Positions 17,009 to 25,841 of a DNA stretch of 42,882 nucleotides are shown piece after piece. Each line of letters starts with the position of its first letter. Within the stretch, counting starts at the first letter, position 1. This DNA is from ZLKRG08 sp046048895 (GTDB taxonomy: Bacteria > Actinomycetota > Actinomycetes > Nanopelagicales > Nanopelagicaceae), in NCBI GenBank assembly GCA_046048895.1, contig JBJOFF010000008.1, positions 1 to 42,882 of the forward strand, in the 5' to 3' direction. The notes below the pieces were generated by a model. It saw only the letters and a program-made list of their open reading frames with translations, searched no databases and had not been told where the DNA came from. Both the position numbers and the translations under genes were made by a program.

Positions 17009-18403
17009 TTATGCGCGAAGAGTCTTTGCCAATTCTGCGAAATCGTTAACCAAGATATCGATTTCACGTTGTCCGTGTGCCAATGAAATTAACCATTGCT
17101 CATCAAGTCCTGGAGGGGTGATGATGCCGCGGTTAATAGACCAGAGCCAAGAAAGCTCAGCAATCTGGAAATTAGTTGCTTTGTAATCGCGATAATTGCG
17201 GACCGGATTCTCTGACCAAGTAATGCAACCTTTAACACCAAATCCAACGGTATGTGCAGGTAATTCAAATTCATTAATCAAGTCAGTAATTCGAAGGAGC
17301 GCTTGATCGTTTAAATTCTCAGCTTTTGCCAGTGCTTCGTTGGTGCAAATCTTGTCGATTGCGCGAACGCCAGCCATTGCCAATGGATTTCCGTTGAAGG
17401 TACCAAAGTGCGCCATGCGGCCATCCACTACGGTTTCCATGAAGCGATAGTCGCCACCAAATGCAGCTAGTGGAATTCCACCACCAATTGATTTAGCCAA
17501 ACAGATTAAATCTGGATTCACTCCCAGACGCTCAGAAGCGCCTTGTGGACCGGCCGTTAAACCAGTTTTGACTTCATCAAAAATTAAAACGATGTCATAT
17601 TCGGTGCAGAGTTCACGTACTCGCTCTAAGTAACCTGCATCAGGCAAAACGATGCCGATATTTTCTAAAACTGGTTCCATGATCAAGCAAGCAATCTCAT
17701 TGCGATGCTTCTTGAAAATCTCTTCAATCGCTTCAGCGTTGTTATAAGGAACCACCCAGACATCGCCAGGTACTGCTCCGTATGGAGTTACTGAATTTGG
17801 AAGATGCGGATCGCCAGCATGATCAATTGCAGGTTTTGATGAAACCATCAATGGGTCATAGCTACCGTGGTATCCACCTTCGATTTTTACAATGCCATTG
17901 CGACCAGTGTATGCACGAGCAGTACGCACTGCATACATAGTTGCTTCAGTACCAGAGTTGGTAAAACGAACTAGATCCAAACTAAAGCGCTTACAGATTC
18001 GCTCTGCCGCATCAGTCGAAATTGGAGAAGGGGTAACAAATAAAGTTCCGGTCTCTAAAGAACTTTGCAATTCTCTAATCACATCTGGATTTAAGTGTCC
18101 CGCCAACATAGCTCCAAAGCCCATTGAAAGATCTAGTAGCTCTCGACCGTCGACATCGGTCATCCATGCGCCATTGGCAGAGACAATTGAGAGCGGATAT
18201 GGATCCCAGTGCTGGAAAGAACTGGTGGCGCCCAGCGGTAAAACCTTTTTGGCGTGGTTATTTTCGATTCCGGACTTAGTTGTGCTCTCTTTGTAACGCG
18301 CCCATTCTTGATCTAGTAGGGCAGCTAATTTCGCTTCGTTAAGAGGCTTTACAGATGTTGGGGTGTGTCTAAAGGTTTGTGCGTGGTTAGCGCGGGTTTG
18401 CAT
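17009..18403 (-). CDS. Class-III PLP aminotransferase (glutamate-1-semialdehyde aminomutase-like)
   Basis: 464 aa. PLP-binding features are visible: RFTNSGTEATMYAVRTARA, GGYHGSYDP, LIFDEVKTGL (Asp contacts the pyridine nitrogen) and LAKSIGGGIPLAAFGG (Schiff-base Lys), then GTFNGNPLAMAG. The pattern is nearest to GSA aminomutase, but an N-terminal extension of about 60 residues and substitutions in the lysine segment argue against the heme-pathway enzyme HemL. No heme gene is nearby. It is divergent from a nitroreductase gene across about 200 bp. Substrate unknown; an omega-amino or beta-amino acid is likely. Confidence 0.85.
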   Translation of the reverse strand: MQTRANHAQTFRHTPTSVKPLNEAKLAALLDQEWARYKESTTKSGIENNHAKKVLPLGATSSFQHWDPYPLSIVSANGAWMTDVDGRELLDLSMGFGAMLAGHLNPDVIRELQSSLETGTLFVTPSPISTDAAERICKRFSLDLVRFTNSGTEATMYAVRTARAYTGRNGIVKIEGGYHGSYDPLMVSSKPAIDHAGDPHLPNSVTPYGAVPGDVWVVPYNNAEAIEEIFKKHRNEIACLIMEPVLENIGIVLPDAGYLERVRELCTEYDIVLIFDEVKTGLTAGPQGASERLGVNPDLICLAKSIGGGIPLAAFGGDYRFMETVVDGRMAHFGTFNGNPLAMAGVRAIDKICTNEALAKAENLNDQALLRITDLINEFELPAHTVGFGVKGCITWSENPVRNYRDYKATNFQIAELSWLWSINRGIITPPGLDEQWLISLAHGQREIDILVNDFAELAKTLRA

Positions 18404-18604
18404 TTTTTAATCAGTACATACAATTGTCAAGATCGATTTCGATCAGAGATTGAGTTGTACTCTCCTTTTCCTGAGTGCTCGTTCTAAAAGCGAGGGTATC
18501 AGTTTAAAAATTTAAAGCAACCCCCATCGTTATTTTTTTAATTTTATGCGGGAATAACGTGTCGCTTATAGTTGTTTTCTTACATTATTGATGAAGGGTT
18601 TTTC
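18404..18604. promoter_or_regulatory. Divergent control region with a GATCGA palindrome
   Basis: This is the longest non-coding stretch of the window (about 200 bp), between the divergent aminotransferase and nitroreductase genes. It contains GATCGA-TT-TCGATC (18431-18444), a perfect inverted repeat, next to TTGACA on the minus strand (18430-18425). On the plus side there is a -10-like TATAGT (18567-18572) about 26 nt before the Shine-Dalgarno GAAGGG (18593-18598). The inverted repeat could be an operator; no named regulator site was recognised. Confidence 0.4.
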
Positions 18605-19186
18605 ATGCCAAAAGTAGTTAAAAAAGCGCCGACTGATTTAGATTTACATCCATTAATCACAAATCGCTGGAGCCCTCGTGCACTTGATGTGACGGATGTA
18701 ATTTCATCTACCGATTTACATGCAATTCTTGAAGCAGCCAGATTGGCGCCATCGGCTTTTAATGAACAACCTTGGCGATTTATTTTTGGAAAACGTAGCG
18801 ATGAAACTTTTAATCAAATCCTCAATGGACTTGGTGAGTTCAATCAAACTTGGGCGAAGAATTCCAGCGCTTTGCTTTTAGTAGTTGGCACCAAACAACG
18901 AAGCAATGGTGATCCACATCCAAGCTATCAATATGATTTAGGTTTAGCAGTTTCGCAAGGAACTTTTGAAGCGCATCACCGCGGTTACATCACTCACCAA
19001 ATGACTGGTTTTAATCATGATGTAATGTGCAAGACTTTTGATTTAACTACCTTTGAACCAGTAGTTGTGATTGCAATCGGTAGACAAGCAGATTCAGATA
19101 TTTTGCCGCCACAGATGGCAGAGCGTGAAAAAGCTCAACCTAATCGAAAAGCTCTGAGCGAACTAATTATTAAAGGCTCGCTCTAA
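18605..19186 (+). CDS. Nitroreductase family protein
   Basis: 193 aa flavoprotein of the FMN-dependent nitroreductase fold. NRWSPRALD near the N-terminus, AARLAPSAFNEQPWRFIF (FMN-binding) and a C-terminal VVVIAIGRQ are the family pattern. It is expected to reduce a nitro, quinone or similar substrate with NAD(P)H. Start ATG 18605 is fixed by GAAGGG at 18593-18598, 6 nt upstream; an upstream in-frame start would lie over the presumed promoter. The 3' end overlaps the convergent tryptophan dioxygenase gene by 17 nt. Confidence 0.87.
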   Translation: MPKVVKKAPTDLDLHPLITNRWSPRALDVTDVISSTDLHAILEAARLAPSAFNEQPWRFIFGKRSDETFNQILNGLGEFNQTWAKNSSALLLVVGTKQRSNGDPHPSYQYDLGLAVSQGTFEAHHRGYITHQMTGFNHDVMCKTFDLTTFEPVVVIAIGRQADSDILPPQMAEREKAQPNRKALSELIIKGSL

Positions 19187-19964
19187 TCTCCCATAAATCT
19201 GGGAAAACTGGATTAAACAGAGTGCTGGCTAAGTACTTAACACCGCTGCTGCCGCCAGTTCCACTCTTGCTTCCAATTGTGCGTTCGACCATCTTCACAT
19301 GGCGATAGCGCCACTCTTGTAGTCCTTCATCGATATCAACTAACTTTTCACAGACCATCGCAGCTTCTAAATCTTCACGGTGCACTTTTACCAAGGCTTC
19401 CTGTACCTCTGCATTTGGGGTGTAGTGATCACGAAAGTTTCGATTGATAATTGAATCCGGAATTGCCGCACCGCGTTTTGATAAATAAAGCAAGGTGGAA
19501 TCCCACAGTGATCGCTTACCGAGCATTTCCTTTATTTCATCGCGCATCTCAGGAGGTAAGTGGCTGGCAAACTTCTCATCACGGCGCCCCAAAATTGCTT
19601 CAACTTTTCTAAATTGTGCTGATTGAAAACCACTTGAAGCTGCTAAATAGTTTCTAAATGAGAGAAATTGCAATGGCGTCATAGTTTCCAAAATATCTAC
19701 CTGCGAAACACAGGTTTTCATGATGGTACGGATGCGACCTAAAACTCCAAGCGCTTTATGAGTTTCATTAGCTTCTAGTGCTCGCTGCGCTTCCGCAAAT
19801 TCATGAATCAATTGCTTAAACCATAGCTCATAAGTTTGATGAATAATTATAAAAAGCAACTCATCATGTTCTGGACCTTCAGAGAGTGGCTTTTGCAGTT
19901 TTAATAAATCATCAACAGCCAAATAACTGGTGTAGGTAAGTGCAGAATCGAAATTTTCGCTCAT
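19170..19964 (-). CDS. kynA: Tryptophan 2,3-dioxygenase
   Basis: 264 aa heme dioxygenase that opens the indole ring of tryptophan to N-formylkynurenine. Family residues are all present: H42 (IIHQTYELWFKQL, substrate contact), R104 (SFRNYL), H222 (YRHVKMVERTIG, heme ligand) and T236 in the GTGGSSG loop. Length matches bacterial enzymes. The start overlaps the kynureninase stop by 4 nt (ATGA), so the two are co-translated with kynU first. The kynurenine formamidase that should act between them is not in the window. Confidence 0.96.
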   Translation of the reverse strand: MSENFDSALTYTSYLAVDDLLKLQKPLSEGPEHDELLFIIIHQTYELWFKQLIHEFAEAQRALEANETHKALGVLGRIRTIMKTCVSQVDILETMTPLQFLSFRNYLAASSGFQSAQFRKVEAILGRRDEKFASHLPPEMRDEIKEMLGKRSLWDSTLLYLSKRGAAIPDSIINRNFRDHYTPNAEVQEALVKVHREDLEAAMVCEKLVDIDEGLQEWRYRHVKMVERTIGSKSGTGGSSGVKYLASTLFNPVFPDLWEIRASL

Positions 19965-21235
19965 GTAACTCTTGAACCACCTTTGCCAGCGCCGATATAT
20001 TTCTTTGAAGCAACTAAATCGCGCAGCCTTTCAAATCCATCCCAAACTTCCACATATGAAGTTGGTAGCGGGCTGATTGCCAGGCGAATTGAATTTGGCA
20101 CGCGATAGTCTGGAATAACATTGATTTCAGTGCGCATCGCAGCCGCAATTTCTTTAGCATCCGGATGAATCAGCGAGATATGGCCACCACGTTCAGCTGC
20201 CACGCGAGAGGTATTTAATTCAAATCCCAATGGCGCAAGCCATGCGTCATAAAGAGCGATCATCATCTCAGTACCTTTGGCACTTTTTTCGCTGATAGCT
20301 TTAATGCTCGCCGCTTCAATCATTTCAAAGGCGGTCTTCACGCAACGAATCGCCAAAAGTCCAGGGCTGGCAATTTGATAACCGCGCATGGTTTCCAATT
20401 CGCGCTCAAAGATTGGGCCCATCTCGAATTGATCTGCTTGCGCAAACCAACCTTGAATTGGAACTTGTAGCTCTTTCTGAACGCGCTTAGAAACATACAT
20501 CCAAGCAGGGCTACCAGGACCAGAATTGCAGTACTTATAGGTGCAACCCACTGCTAAATCCACGCCGTTCTTATCGAAATCCATTTCGATAGCACCAACT
20601 GCATGGCTGGCATCCCACAACATAAATGCGCCATGTTTACGCACTAAATCAGTGATTTCTTTAATTGGCGAACGTGCACCTGATCTATATTGAATTACTT
20701 CAAGGGTCACTAGTGCCACATCGTCGTTTAAATATTTTTCAAGAATTTCTGGAGTGATTCGTTCGTGTTTACTTTCTCCAGGTTCGTTATCAATAGTGAT
20801 TAGTTTTAATCCAAATTGGCGAACTAAACCTTGCAAGATGTAACGATCGGTTGGAAAGTTAGCGGCATCAATAATTATGGTTTTGCGATTAGGCCTAGCT
20901 TGGATAGCAGCCAGCGCCAATTGATAGAAATTTATTGAAGTGGTGTCACAGACCAATACTTGACCTTCAGCAGCGCCTAGAGATGCACGACCTAGTAAGT
21001 TTCCAACTGTCTGTGCCTCATCAACCCAGTGTGCCCAACCGGCCACAACTTCATCGCCCCATTCATTGACCATAAAATCATTAACAGCCTTGATAGTCGC
21101 TTTTGGAAGGCGGCCAAGTGAGTTGCCATCCAAGTAACACTGATTAGGGTCATTAATTACAAATTGCTCGCGGTACTTTGCCAGCGGGTCAGCGGCGTCA
21201 AGTGCCAACGCATATTCACGATTTGTGACTTCCAT
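19961..21235 (-). CDS. kynU: Kynureninase
   Basis: 424 aa PLP enzyme cleaving kynurenine to anthranilate and alanine. Recognised by YLDGNSLGRLPK near the N-terminus, WDASHAVGAIEMD (D208, pyridine-N contact) and CTYKYCNSGPGSPAW with the PLP lysine K234. First gene of the kynU-kynA pair, with tryptophan catabolism as the combined role. The start codon is only 26 bp from the divergent ABC-F gene. A TAGGCT box 8 nt before the ATG could be its -10 element, giving almost no leader. Confidence 0.95.
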   Translation of the reverse strand: MEVTNREYALALDAADPLAKYREQFVINDPNQCYLDGNSLGRLPKATIKAVNDFMVNEWGDEVVAGWAHWVDEAQTVGNLLGRASLGAAEGQVLVCDTTSINFYQLALAAIQARPNRKTIIIDAANFPTDRYILQGLVRQFGLKLITIDNEPGESKHERITPEILEKYLNDDVALVTLEVIQYRSGARSPIKEITDLVRKHGAFMLWDASHAVGAIEMDFDKNGVDLAVGCTYKYCNSGPGSPAWMYVSKRVQKELQVPIQGWFAQADQFEMGPIFERELETMRGYQIASPGLLAIRCVKTAFEMIEAASIKAISEKSAKGTEMMIALYDAWLAPLGFELNTSRVAAERGGHISLIHPDAKEIAAAMRTEINVIPDYRVPNSIRLAISPLPTSYVEVWDGFERLRDLVASKKYIGAGKGGSRVT

Positions 21236-21261
21236 GGAGCGAGAGCCTACTCTTAACCGCT
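21236..21261. promoter_or_regulatory. 26-bp symmetric divergent promoter region (kynU / ABC-F)
   Basis: Both start codons are 26 bp apart. The plus-strand -10 candidate TACTCT (21248-21253) and the minus-strand -10 candidate TAGGCT (21249-21244) share the central TA, and each lies 8 nt from its own ATG. The -35 regions would then fall inside the coding sequence of the opposite gene. Placement and spacing are visible; promoter activity is inferred. Confidence 0.45.
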
Positions 21262-23022
21262 ATGGCACGGAACCTTGTGAACCTAGAAAGCATAAATAAA
21301 GCTTTCGATATCAAAGAGCTCTTGCGCAATGTCAGCATTGGAGTTTCACAAGGAGATCGCATCGGAATTGTGGGGCGAAATGGCGCCGGTAAATCCACTT
21401 TGATGAAAATTATCGCCGGCACTGAAGCGCCAGATTCAGGTCGCGTAACCAAAAGTGGCGGCACAAATGTGGGCATTCTTTCGCAGATTGATAATGCGCC
21501 CAAAGGCGCAACGGTCCGAGATGTAGTGCTTGGCGATAAGGCCACACATGAATGGGCGCGTGATGCAGGAGTGCGCGCCATATTTACTGGGCTTTTTGGC
21601 GGTTATCACGAGGAGTTATTTACTCGCGGCTTTGCTTCTTTATCTGGCGGTGAACGTCGACGTGTTGGATTAGCCAAGTTATTGATTGAAGATTTAGATT
21701 TAATTTTGCTCGATGAGCCAACTAACCATTTAGACGTCGAAGGTGTTGCTTGGCTTGCTGAACATTTAAAGAGCCGAAAAAATTTAGCAGTGGTTGTAGT
21801 TACTCACGACCGTTGGTTTTTGGATGAAGTCACTGATGTAACTTGGGAAGTTGTCGGTGGCGACTTAGAAGAGTATGACGGTGGCTATTCAGCATATGTC
21901 TTAGCAAAAGCCGAACGCGCTCGCCAACAAGCTGCGATGGATGCACGTAGAAATAATTTACTTCGGAAAGAACTTGCCTGGTTACGTCGTGGTGCACCAG
22001 CACGAACATCTAAACCAAAGTTTCGTGTAGATGCTGCGAATGAATTAATTGCAACTGAACCACCGCCACGAGATAACACTGAACTTTTAAAATTTAGTCA
22101 AAATCGTTTAGGTAATACCGTTTTCGAATGTCAGCATCTTCAAATTCGAGCTGGTGAAAATGTACTGATTGAAGATTTGGTTTGGAATATCGGACCTGGC
22201 GAACGTATTGGAATTGTTGGTGTAAATGGAGCTGGCAAAACCACACTGATGCGGACTCTGGCGGGTGAGCATTTCGCATCCGCCGGAAAATTAGTTAAAG
22301 GTGTGACTGTAAAAGTGGCGATGCTTTCGCAGCATTTGGCAGAGCTAGATCCAACTTGGCGCTTGATAGAAGCGGTAGAAAGAGTTGCCACTCGCGTGGA
22401 ATTAGGTGGCGGTCGCGAGCTATCCGCTTCACAACTCTGTGAAAGGTTGGGCTTTGATCGCGAATCTCAGTGGACTCCAGTGGGCGACCTATCTGGCGGC
22501 GAAAAGCGTCGGCTGCAGCTGACCAGGCTATTAATGGATAGCCCAAATGTGCTCCTTTTAGATGAGCCCACAAACGATTTTGATATTGAAATCCTCACCG
22601 AGCTAGAAGATTTGTTGGACAGTTTTGCAGGAACTTTAATTGTGATTTCACATGATAGATACTTTTTAGAGCGTACCTGCGATCGGGTAGTTGGATTACT
22701 CGGAGATGGAAAGTTAACCGATCTACCTCGTGGAATTGATCAGTATTTAGAGCAACGTGCCATTCAGATTGCTGCCTCAATCCCTAAAAATATAAATGAA
22801 AAGAAGGTTTCCAGCGCCGCAGAAGAGCGTCAGAACAAGAAAGATTTAGCTCGTATCGAACGGCAGATGGAGAAATTAGATTTAGAGATTGTTGAATTAG
22901 AGAAAGCACAAGAGGCTGCAGCATTTGATGCCGAAAAGTTAATGGAGGCCAGCAAAGCATTGGCAGCAGCTCATTCAAAACGTGCCGAACTTGAAGAAGA
23001 GTGGCTGAGTAAATGCGTTTAG
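21262..23022 (+). CDS. ABC-F family ATPase (ribosome-associated)
   Basis: 586 aa with two ABC domains and no membrane segment. First domain: IVGRNGAGKST, LSGGERRRVGLAKLL, LILLDEPTNHLD. Second: IVGVNGAGKTT, LSGGEKRRLQLTRLL, VLLLDEPTNDFD. A linker rich in basic residues lies between them, and a charged coiled-coil tail (about 530-580, KKDLARIERQMEKLDLEI) closes the protein as in Uup-type members. ABC-F proteins act on translating ribosomes (stall relief or antibiotic protection). The last 10 nt overlap the DMT transporter start. Confidence 0.93.
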   Translation: MARNLVNLESINKAFDIKELLRNVSIGVSQGDRIGIVGRNGAGKSTLMKIIAGTEAPDSGRVTKSGGTNVGILSQIDNAPKGATVRDVVLGDKATHEWARDAGVRAIFTGLFGGYHEELFTRGFASLSGGERRRVGLAKLLIEDLDLILLDEPTNHLDVEGVAWLAEHLKSRKNLAVVVVTHDRWFLDEVTDVTWEVVGGDLEEYDGGYSAYVLAKAERARQQAAMDARRNNLLRKELAWLRRGAPARTSKPKFRVDAANELIATEPPPRDNTELLKFSQNRLGNTVFECQHLQIRAGENVLIEDLVWNIGPGERIGIVGVNGAGKTTLMRTLAGEHFASAGKLVKGVTVKVAMLSQHLAELDPTWRLIEAVERVATRVELGGGRELSASQLCERLGFDRESQWTPVGDLSGGEKRRLQLTRLLMDSPNVLLLDEPTNDFDIEILTELEDLLDSFAGTLIVISHDRYFLERTCDRVVGLLGDGKLTDLPRGIDQYLEQRAIQIAASIPKNINEKKVSSAAEERQNKKDLARIERQMEKLDLEIVELEKAQEAAAFDAEKLMEASKALAAAHSKRAELEEEWLSKCV

Positions 23023-23942
23023 ATGTAATTGCATTCCTAACTGCTACCTTAATTGCTTTTCAAGCGCGCGCAAACGGAGAGCTTTCGCATCTACTTGGCA
23101 ATCCAATTCAAGCGGCTACTGTCTCCTTTAGTACTGGTTTAATCGTGATTGCAATCTTTGCCGCCACGCATCACGGAATGCGACAAGGCTTATTAGGAAT
23201 TAAACAGGGAATCAAATCTGGTGGTTTGCAACGTTGGAATTTATTTGCTGGAATGTTAGGTGGAATTTTTGTTGCAATTCAAACTAATACCGTTCCATTG
23301 ATAGGTGTAGCAATCTATTCCGTAGCATCTATTTCTGGACAGACCGCTTCATCTCTTTTAGTTGATGCGCTTGGTTTAGCGGGCGGCGAGAAGAAGGCAA
23401 TTAGTTTTCGTAGAGTCTTGGCATCGCTAATTACCGTTGCTGCGGTACTGGTTTCGGTTTGGGATCGCATTGATGCCGATGATTTATCCCTTATTCCAGT
23501 GGTTTTAGCTGGTTTAGCGGGCGGAATCGTAGGTATTCAACGGGCGCTAAATGGCAAGATCAATATCTACTCTGGCCAGCACTGGACTACATCCTTACTA
23601 AATTTCATCATGGGAACCACATTTTTATTAGTGCTAACTGCCATTTTGATCCCAATGGATAAATATGAATTCAAATCTCTGCCAACAACTCCTTGGTGGG
23701 TATACACCGGTGGCGTGTTAGGTGTTATTTACATTGCCTATTCTGCAACTATCGTGCAGCAACTAGGAGTCTTAGCTTCAACCTTATTAAGCGTGGGCGG
23801 AAATTTAGTCGGTGCGCTAGTGATTGATTGGTTGATGCCAACGCCAGGTGTAAAAGTTAGCGCTTGGTTGGTGACTGGTATTTGTCTATCGTTCTTGGGA
23901 GTTATCGTCGGTGGCGTAAGTAGCCAGAGACAGAAGAGATAA
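23013..23942 (+). CDS. DMT-superfamily transporter (YdcZ/DUF606 tandem)
   Basis: 309 aa with about ten hydrophobic helices arranged as two similar halves. Each half carries a related pattern (ATLIAFQARANGELSHLLGN in the first; LAGGIVGIQRALNGKINIYS in the second), the DUF606/YdcZ repeat, here fused in one chain. The NG(E/K) motif with an A/Q-rich helix before it is the family signature. Substrate unknown. It overlaps the ABC-F gene by 10 nt at its start and the convergent DedA gene by 41 nt at its end, the longest antisense overlap in the window. Confidence 0.83.
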   Translation: MRLDVIAFLTATLIAFQARANGELSHLLGNPIQAATVSFSTGLIVIAIFAATHHGMRQGLLGIKQGIKSGGLQRWNLFAGMLGGIFVAIQTNTVPLIGVAIYSVASISGQTASSLLVDALGLAGGEKKAISFRRVLASLITVAAVLVSVWDRIDADDLSLIPVVLAGLAGGIVGIQRALNGKINIYSGQHWTTSLLNFIMGTTFLLVLTAILIPMDKYEFKSLPTTPWWVYTGGVLGVIYIAYSATIVQQLGVLASTLLSVGGNLVGALVIDWLMPTPGVKVSAWLVTGICLSFLGVIVGGVSSQRQKR

Positions 23943-24501
23943 TCGAAGCTGAGATAAAGAATGCAGCGATTGCATAACTAGAGCTCTTCACCCAAGGTAT
24001 CGAAGCTGAATAATAACCAGCCAAAGTAATTAGCACCGCCCAAGAGAGCGCACCAAAAGCATTAGCAGTTAAGAATGAGTAGTAACGCATCTTCGCTGCT
24101 CCCGCAATTGGCGGCACAAAGGTGCGGATCCATGGGAAGTAACGAGCCGCAACTACTGCCCACCAACCAGAACGATCATAGAAACGTTCTGCTCGTTGAA
24201 TCATTCCCATTAATTTTGGAGAGTTCTTCTTTTCAATATAGGGGCGACCATATTTTCTACCGATTACATAACCAGTTTGATCACCAATAAATGCACCTAA
24301 GAAAACAATTAAACATAGAAGCGAGATATCGATTGAGTCGTTTGCTGCGGCTACTAAGCCCGCGCTAAATAAAAGTGAGTCACCGGGCAAGAAGAATCCC
24401 AACATGATTCCATTTTCAACATACATCACGATAAATGCGATGGTGTAGAAAAGCAGTGGCCCAATTTGAGCTAATTGAGCGTCAAAAGAGGCTTGAATCA
24501 T
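23902..24501 (-). CDS. DedA family membrane protein
   Basis: 199 aa. The DedA pattern is clear: FFLPGDSLLFSAGLVAA, FLGAFIGDQTGYVIGRKYGRP, and the basic re-entrant segment AARYFPWIRTFVPPIAGAAKM with the key arginines. DedA proteins are inner-membrane proteins; some members recycle undecaprenyl phosphate or flip lipids. About five membrane segments are present. The start is fused to the malic enzyme stop (TAATG). Confidence 0.92.
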   Translation of the reverse strand: MIQASFDAQLAQIGPLLFYTIAFIVMYVENGIMLGFFLPGDSLLFSAGLVAAANDSIDISLLCLIVFLGAFIGDQTGYVIGRKYGRPYIEKKNSPKLMGMIQRAERFYDRSGWWAVVAARYFPWIRTFVPPIAGAAKMRYYSFLTANAFGALSWAVLITLAGYYSASIPWVKSSSYAIAAFFISASIISSVSGYLRHRR

Positions 24502-25841
24502 TACTTTGCGGCGCCCTTTACAGCTGCGGCTACCTTCTTAGCGACCTCTGGGTCGAAGACGCTTGGAATAATGAAGTTTGCATTTAATTGAGCAGGTGCA
24601 ACGCATGATGCAATCGCATCAGCCGCCGCCACTAATAACTTATCAGTAATTTTGCTGGCATTGGCATCCAATAAACCTCGGAAAATTCCAGGAAATGCTA
24701 AAACATTGTTAATCTGATTTGGATGATCACTACGGCCAGTAGCGACTACCGCTGCATACTTACGTGCAACGGTTGGATCAATTTCGGGATCTGGATTTGC
24801 AAGTGCAAAAACAATTGAATTTATCGCCATAGATTTAATGTCTTCTTCATTCAAAACATTGGCTGCGCTTACTCCAATAAATACATCAGCACCATTAATG
24901 GCATCTTTAAGCGATCCAGAGAATCCTTGATTGTTAATACCATCAATTTCAGCTAAGCCTTCGCGATGAAATGCCAAAATATTTTGAGCTCCACTAACTG
25001 CAAGTAATTTTGCTATTGCAGTACCTGCTGCACCTGCGCCACTAATTACAATTTTTACCTCTTTTAAATCTTTACGTACAAACTTGAGCGCATTCTTAAG
25101 CGCAGCTAAAACCACAATTGCAGTGCCATGTTGATCATCATGAAAAACCGGGATATCAAGTAGTTCACGCAGTTTTGCTTCAACTTCAAAACAACGAGGG
25201 GCAGAAATATCTTCTAAATTTATGCCACCATAAACCGGCGCAATTAACTGCACAGTGCGAACAATTTCATCTACATCTTGAGAATCGATACAAACTGGCC
25301 AAGCATCAACATCAGCAAATCGCTTAAAAAGCGCAGCTTTACCCTCCATCACCGGAAGCGCAGCTGCAGGCCCAATATTTCCAAGTCCAAGCACCGCAGA
25401 GCCATCGGTGACCACGGCGACGGTATTGCGCTTAATAGTTAAGCGGCGAGCATCAGTTGGATCAGCGGCAATAGCTTGTGAAATACGGGCTACGCCAGGG
25501 GTATAGGCGCGCGATAAATCATCGCGAGTTTTAAGTGGCACCTTTGGGGTAACTTCAATTTTGCCACCCAGATGTAGCAAGAAGGTGCGATCACTTACTT
25601 TGCGTACCTTTAATCCAGCAGTCTTTTCGATTTCATTACAAATATCTTGTGCATGATTAACATCGATAGTGTCACAGGTAATGTCAACGACAACTAATTC
25701 CAGAGAAGATTCGGCAACGTCGAGCGCTGTGATAGTAGCGCCTGCATTTGTAATTGCAGTCGTTGCTTGCGCGACAGGTTGTCGTTCAGGTGCACCTTCA
25801 ACTCGAATGGTGATTCCATAGCCAGGACTGGTAGCTGACAT
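24501..25841 (-). CDS. NAD(P)-dependent malic enzyme with N-terminal ACT-like domain
   Basis: 446 aa. Residues 1-85 look like an ACT-type regulatory domain (YGITIRVEGAPERQPVAQAT), seen in actinobacterial malic enzymes. Then come the catalytic part, AYTPGVARISQAIAADP, TDGSAVLGLGNIGPAAALPVMEGKA and FHDDQHGTAIVVLAALKNAL, and the Rossmann motif VISGAGAAGTAIAKLL. The reaction is oxidative decarboxylation of malate to pyruvate. Start ATG 25841 is fused to the upp stop (TGATG); a TTG one codon earlier is less likely. Operon order: upp, malic enzyme, dedA. NAD or NADP preference cannot be read by eye. Confidence 0.94.
   Translation of the reverse strand: MSATSPGYGITIRVEGAPERQPVAQATTAITNAGATITALDVAESSLELVVVDITCDTIDVNHAQDICNEIEKTAGLKVRKVSDRTFLLHLGGKIEVTPKVPLKTRDDLSRAYTPGVARISQAIAADPTDARRLTIKRNTVAVVTDGSAVLGLGNIGPAAALPVMEGKAALFKRFADVDAWPVCIDSQDVDEIVRTVQLIAPVYGGINLEDISAPRCFEVEAKLRELLDIPVFHDDQHGTAIVVLAALKNALKFVRKDLKEVKIVISGAGAAGTAIAKLLAVSGAQNILAFHREGLAEIDGINNQGFSGSLKDAINGADVFIGVSAANVLNEEDIKSMAINSIVFALANPDPEIDPTVARKYAAVVATGRSDHPNQINNVLAFPGIFRGLLDANASKITDKLLVAAADAIASCVAPAQLNANFIIPSVFDPEVAKKVAAAVKGAAK

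Noticed and set aside
17009..18403. HemL (glutamate-1-semialdehyde aminomutase) of heme synthesis
   Set aside because: N-terminal extension, diverged lysine segment and absence of heme genes; kept as class-III aminotransferase of unknown substrate.
18425..18430. Strong promoter from TTGACA for the aminotransferase gene
   Set aside because: A -10 at 16-18 nt would fall on the start codon and reads AAAAAT; spacing is not workable.
18572..18604. Upstream start of the nitroreductase
   Set aside because: It would overlap the presumed -10/start site, and a Shine-Dalgarno sequence is correctly placed for ATG 18605.
22094..22978. Several minus-strand open frames inside the ABC-F gene
   Set aside because: They are antisense to two intact ABC domains, lack motifs and arise from the codon pattern of the real gene.
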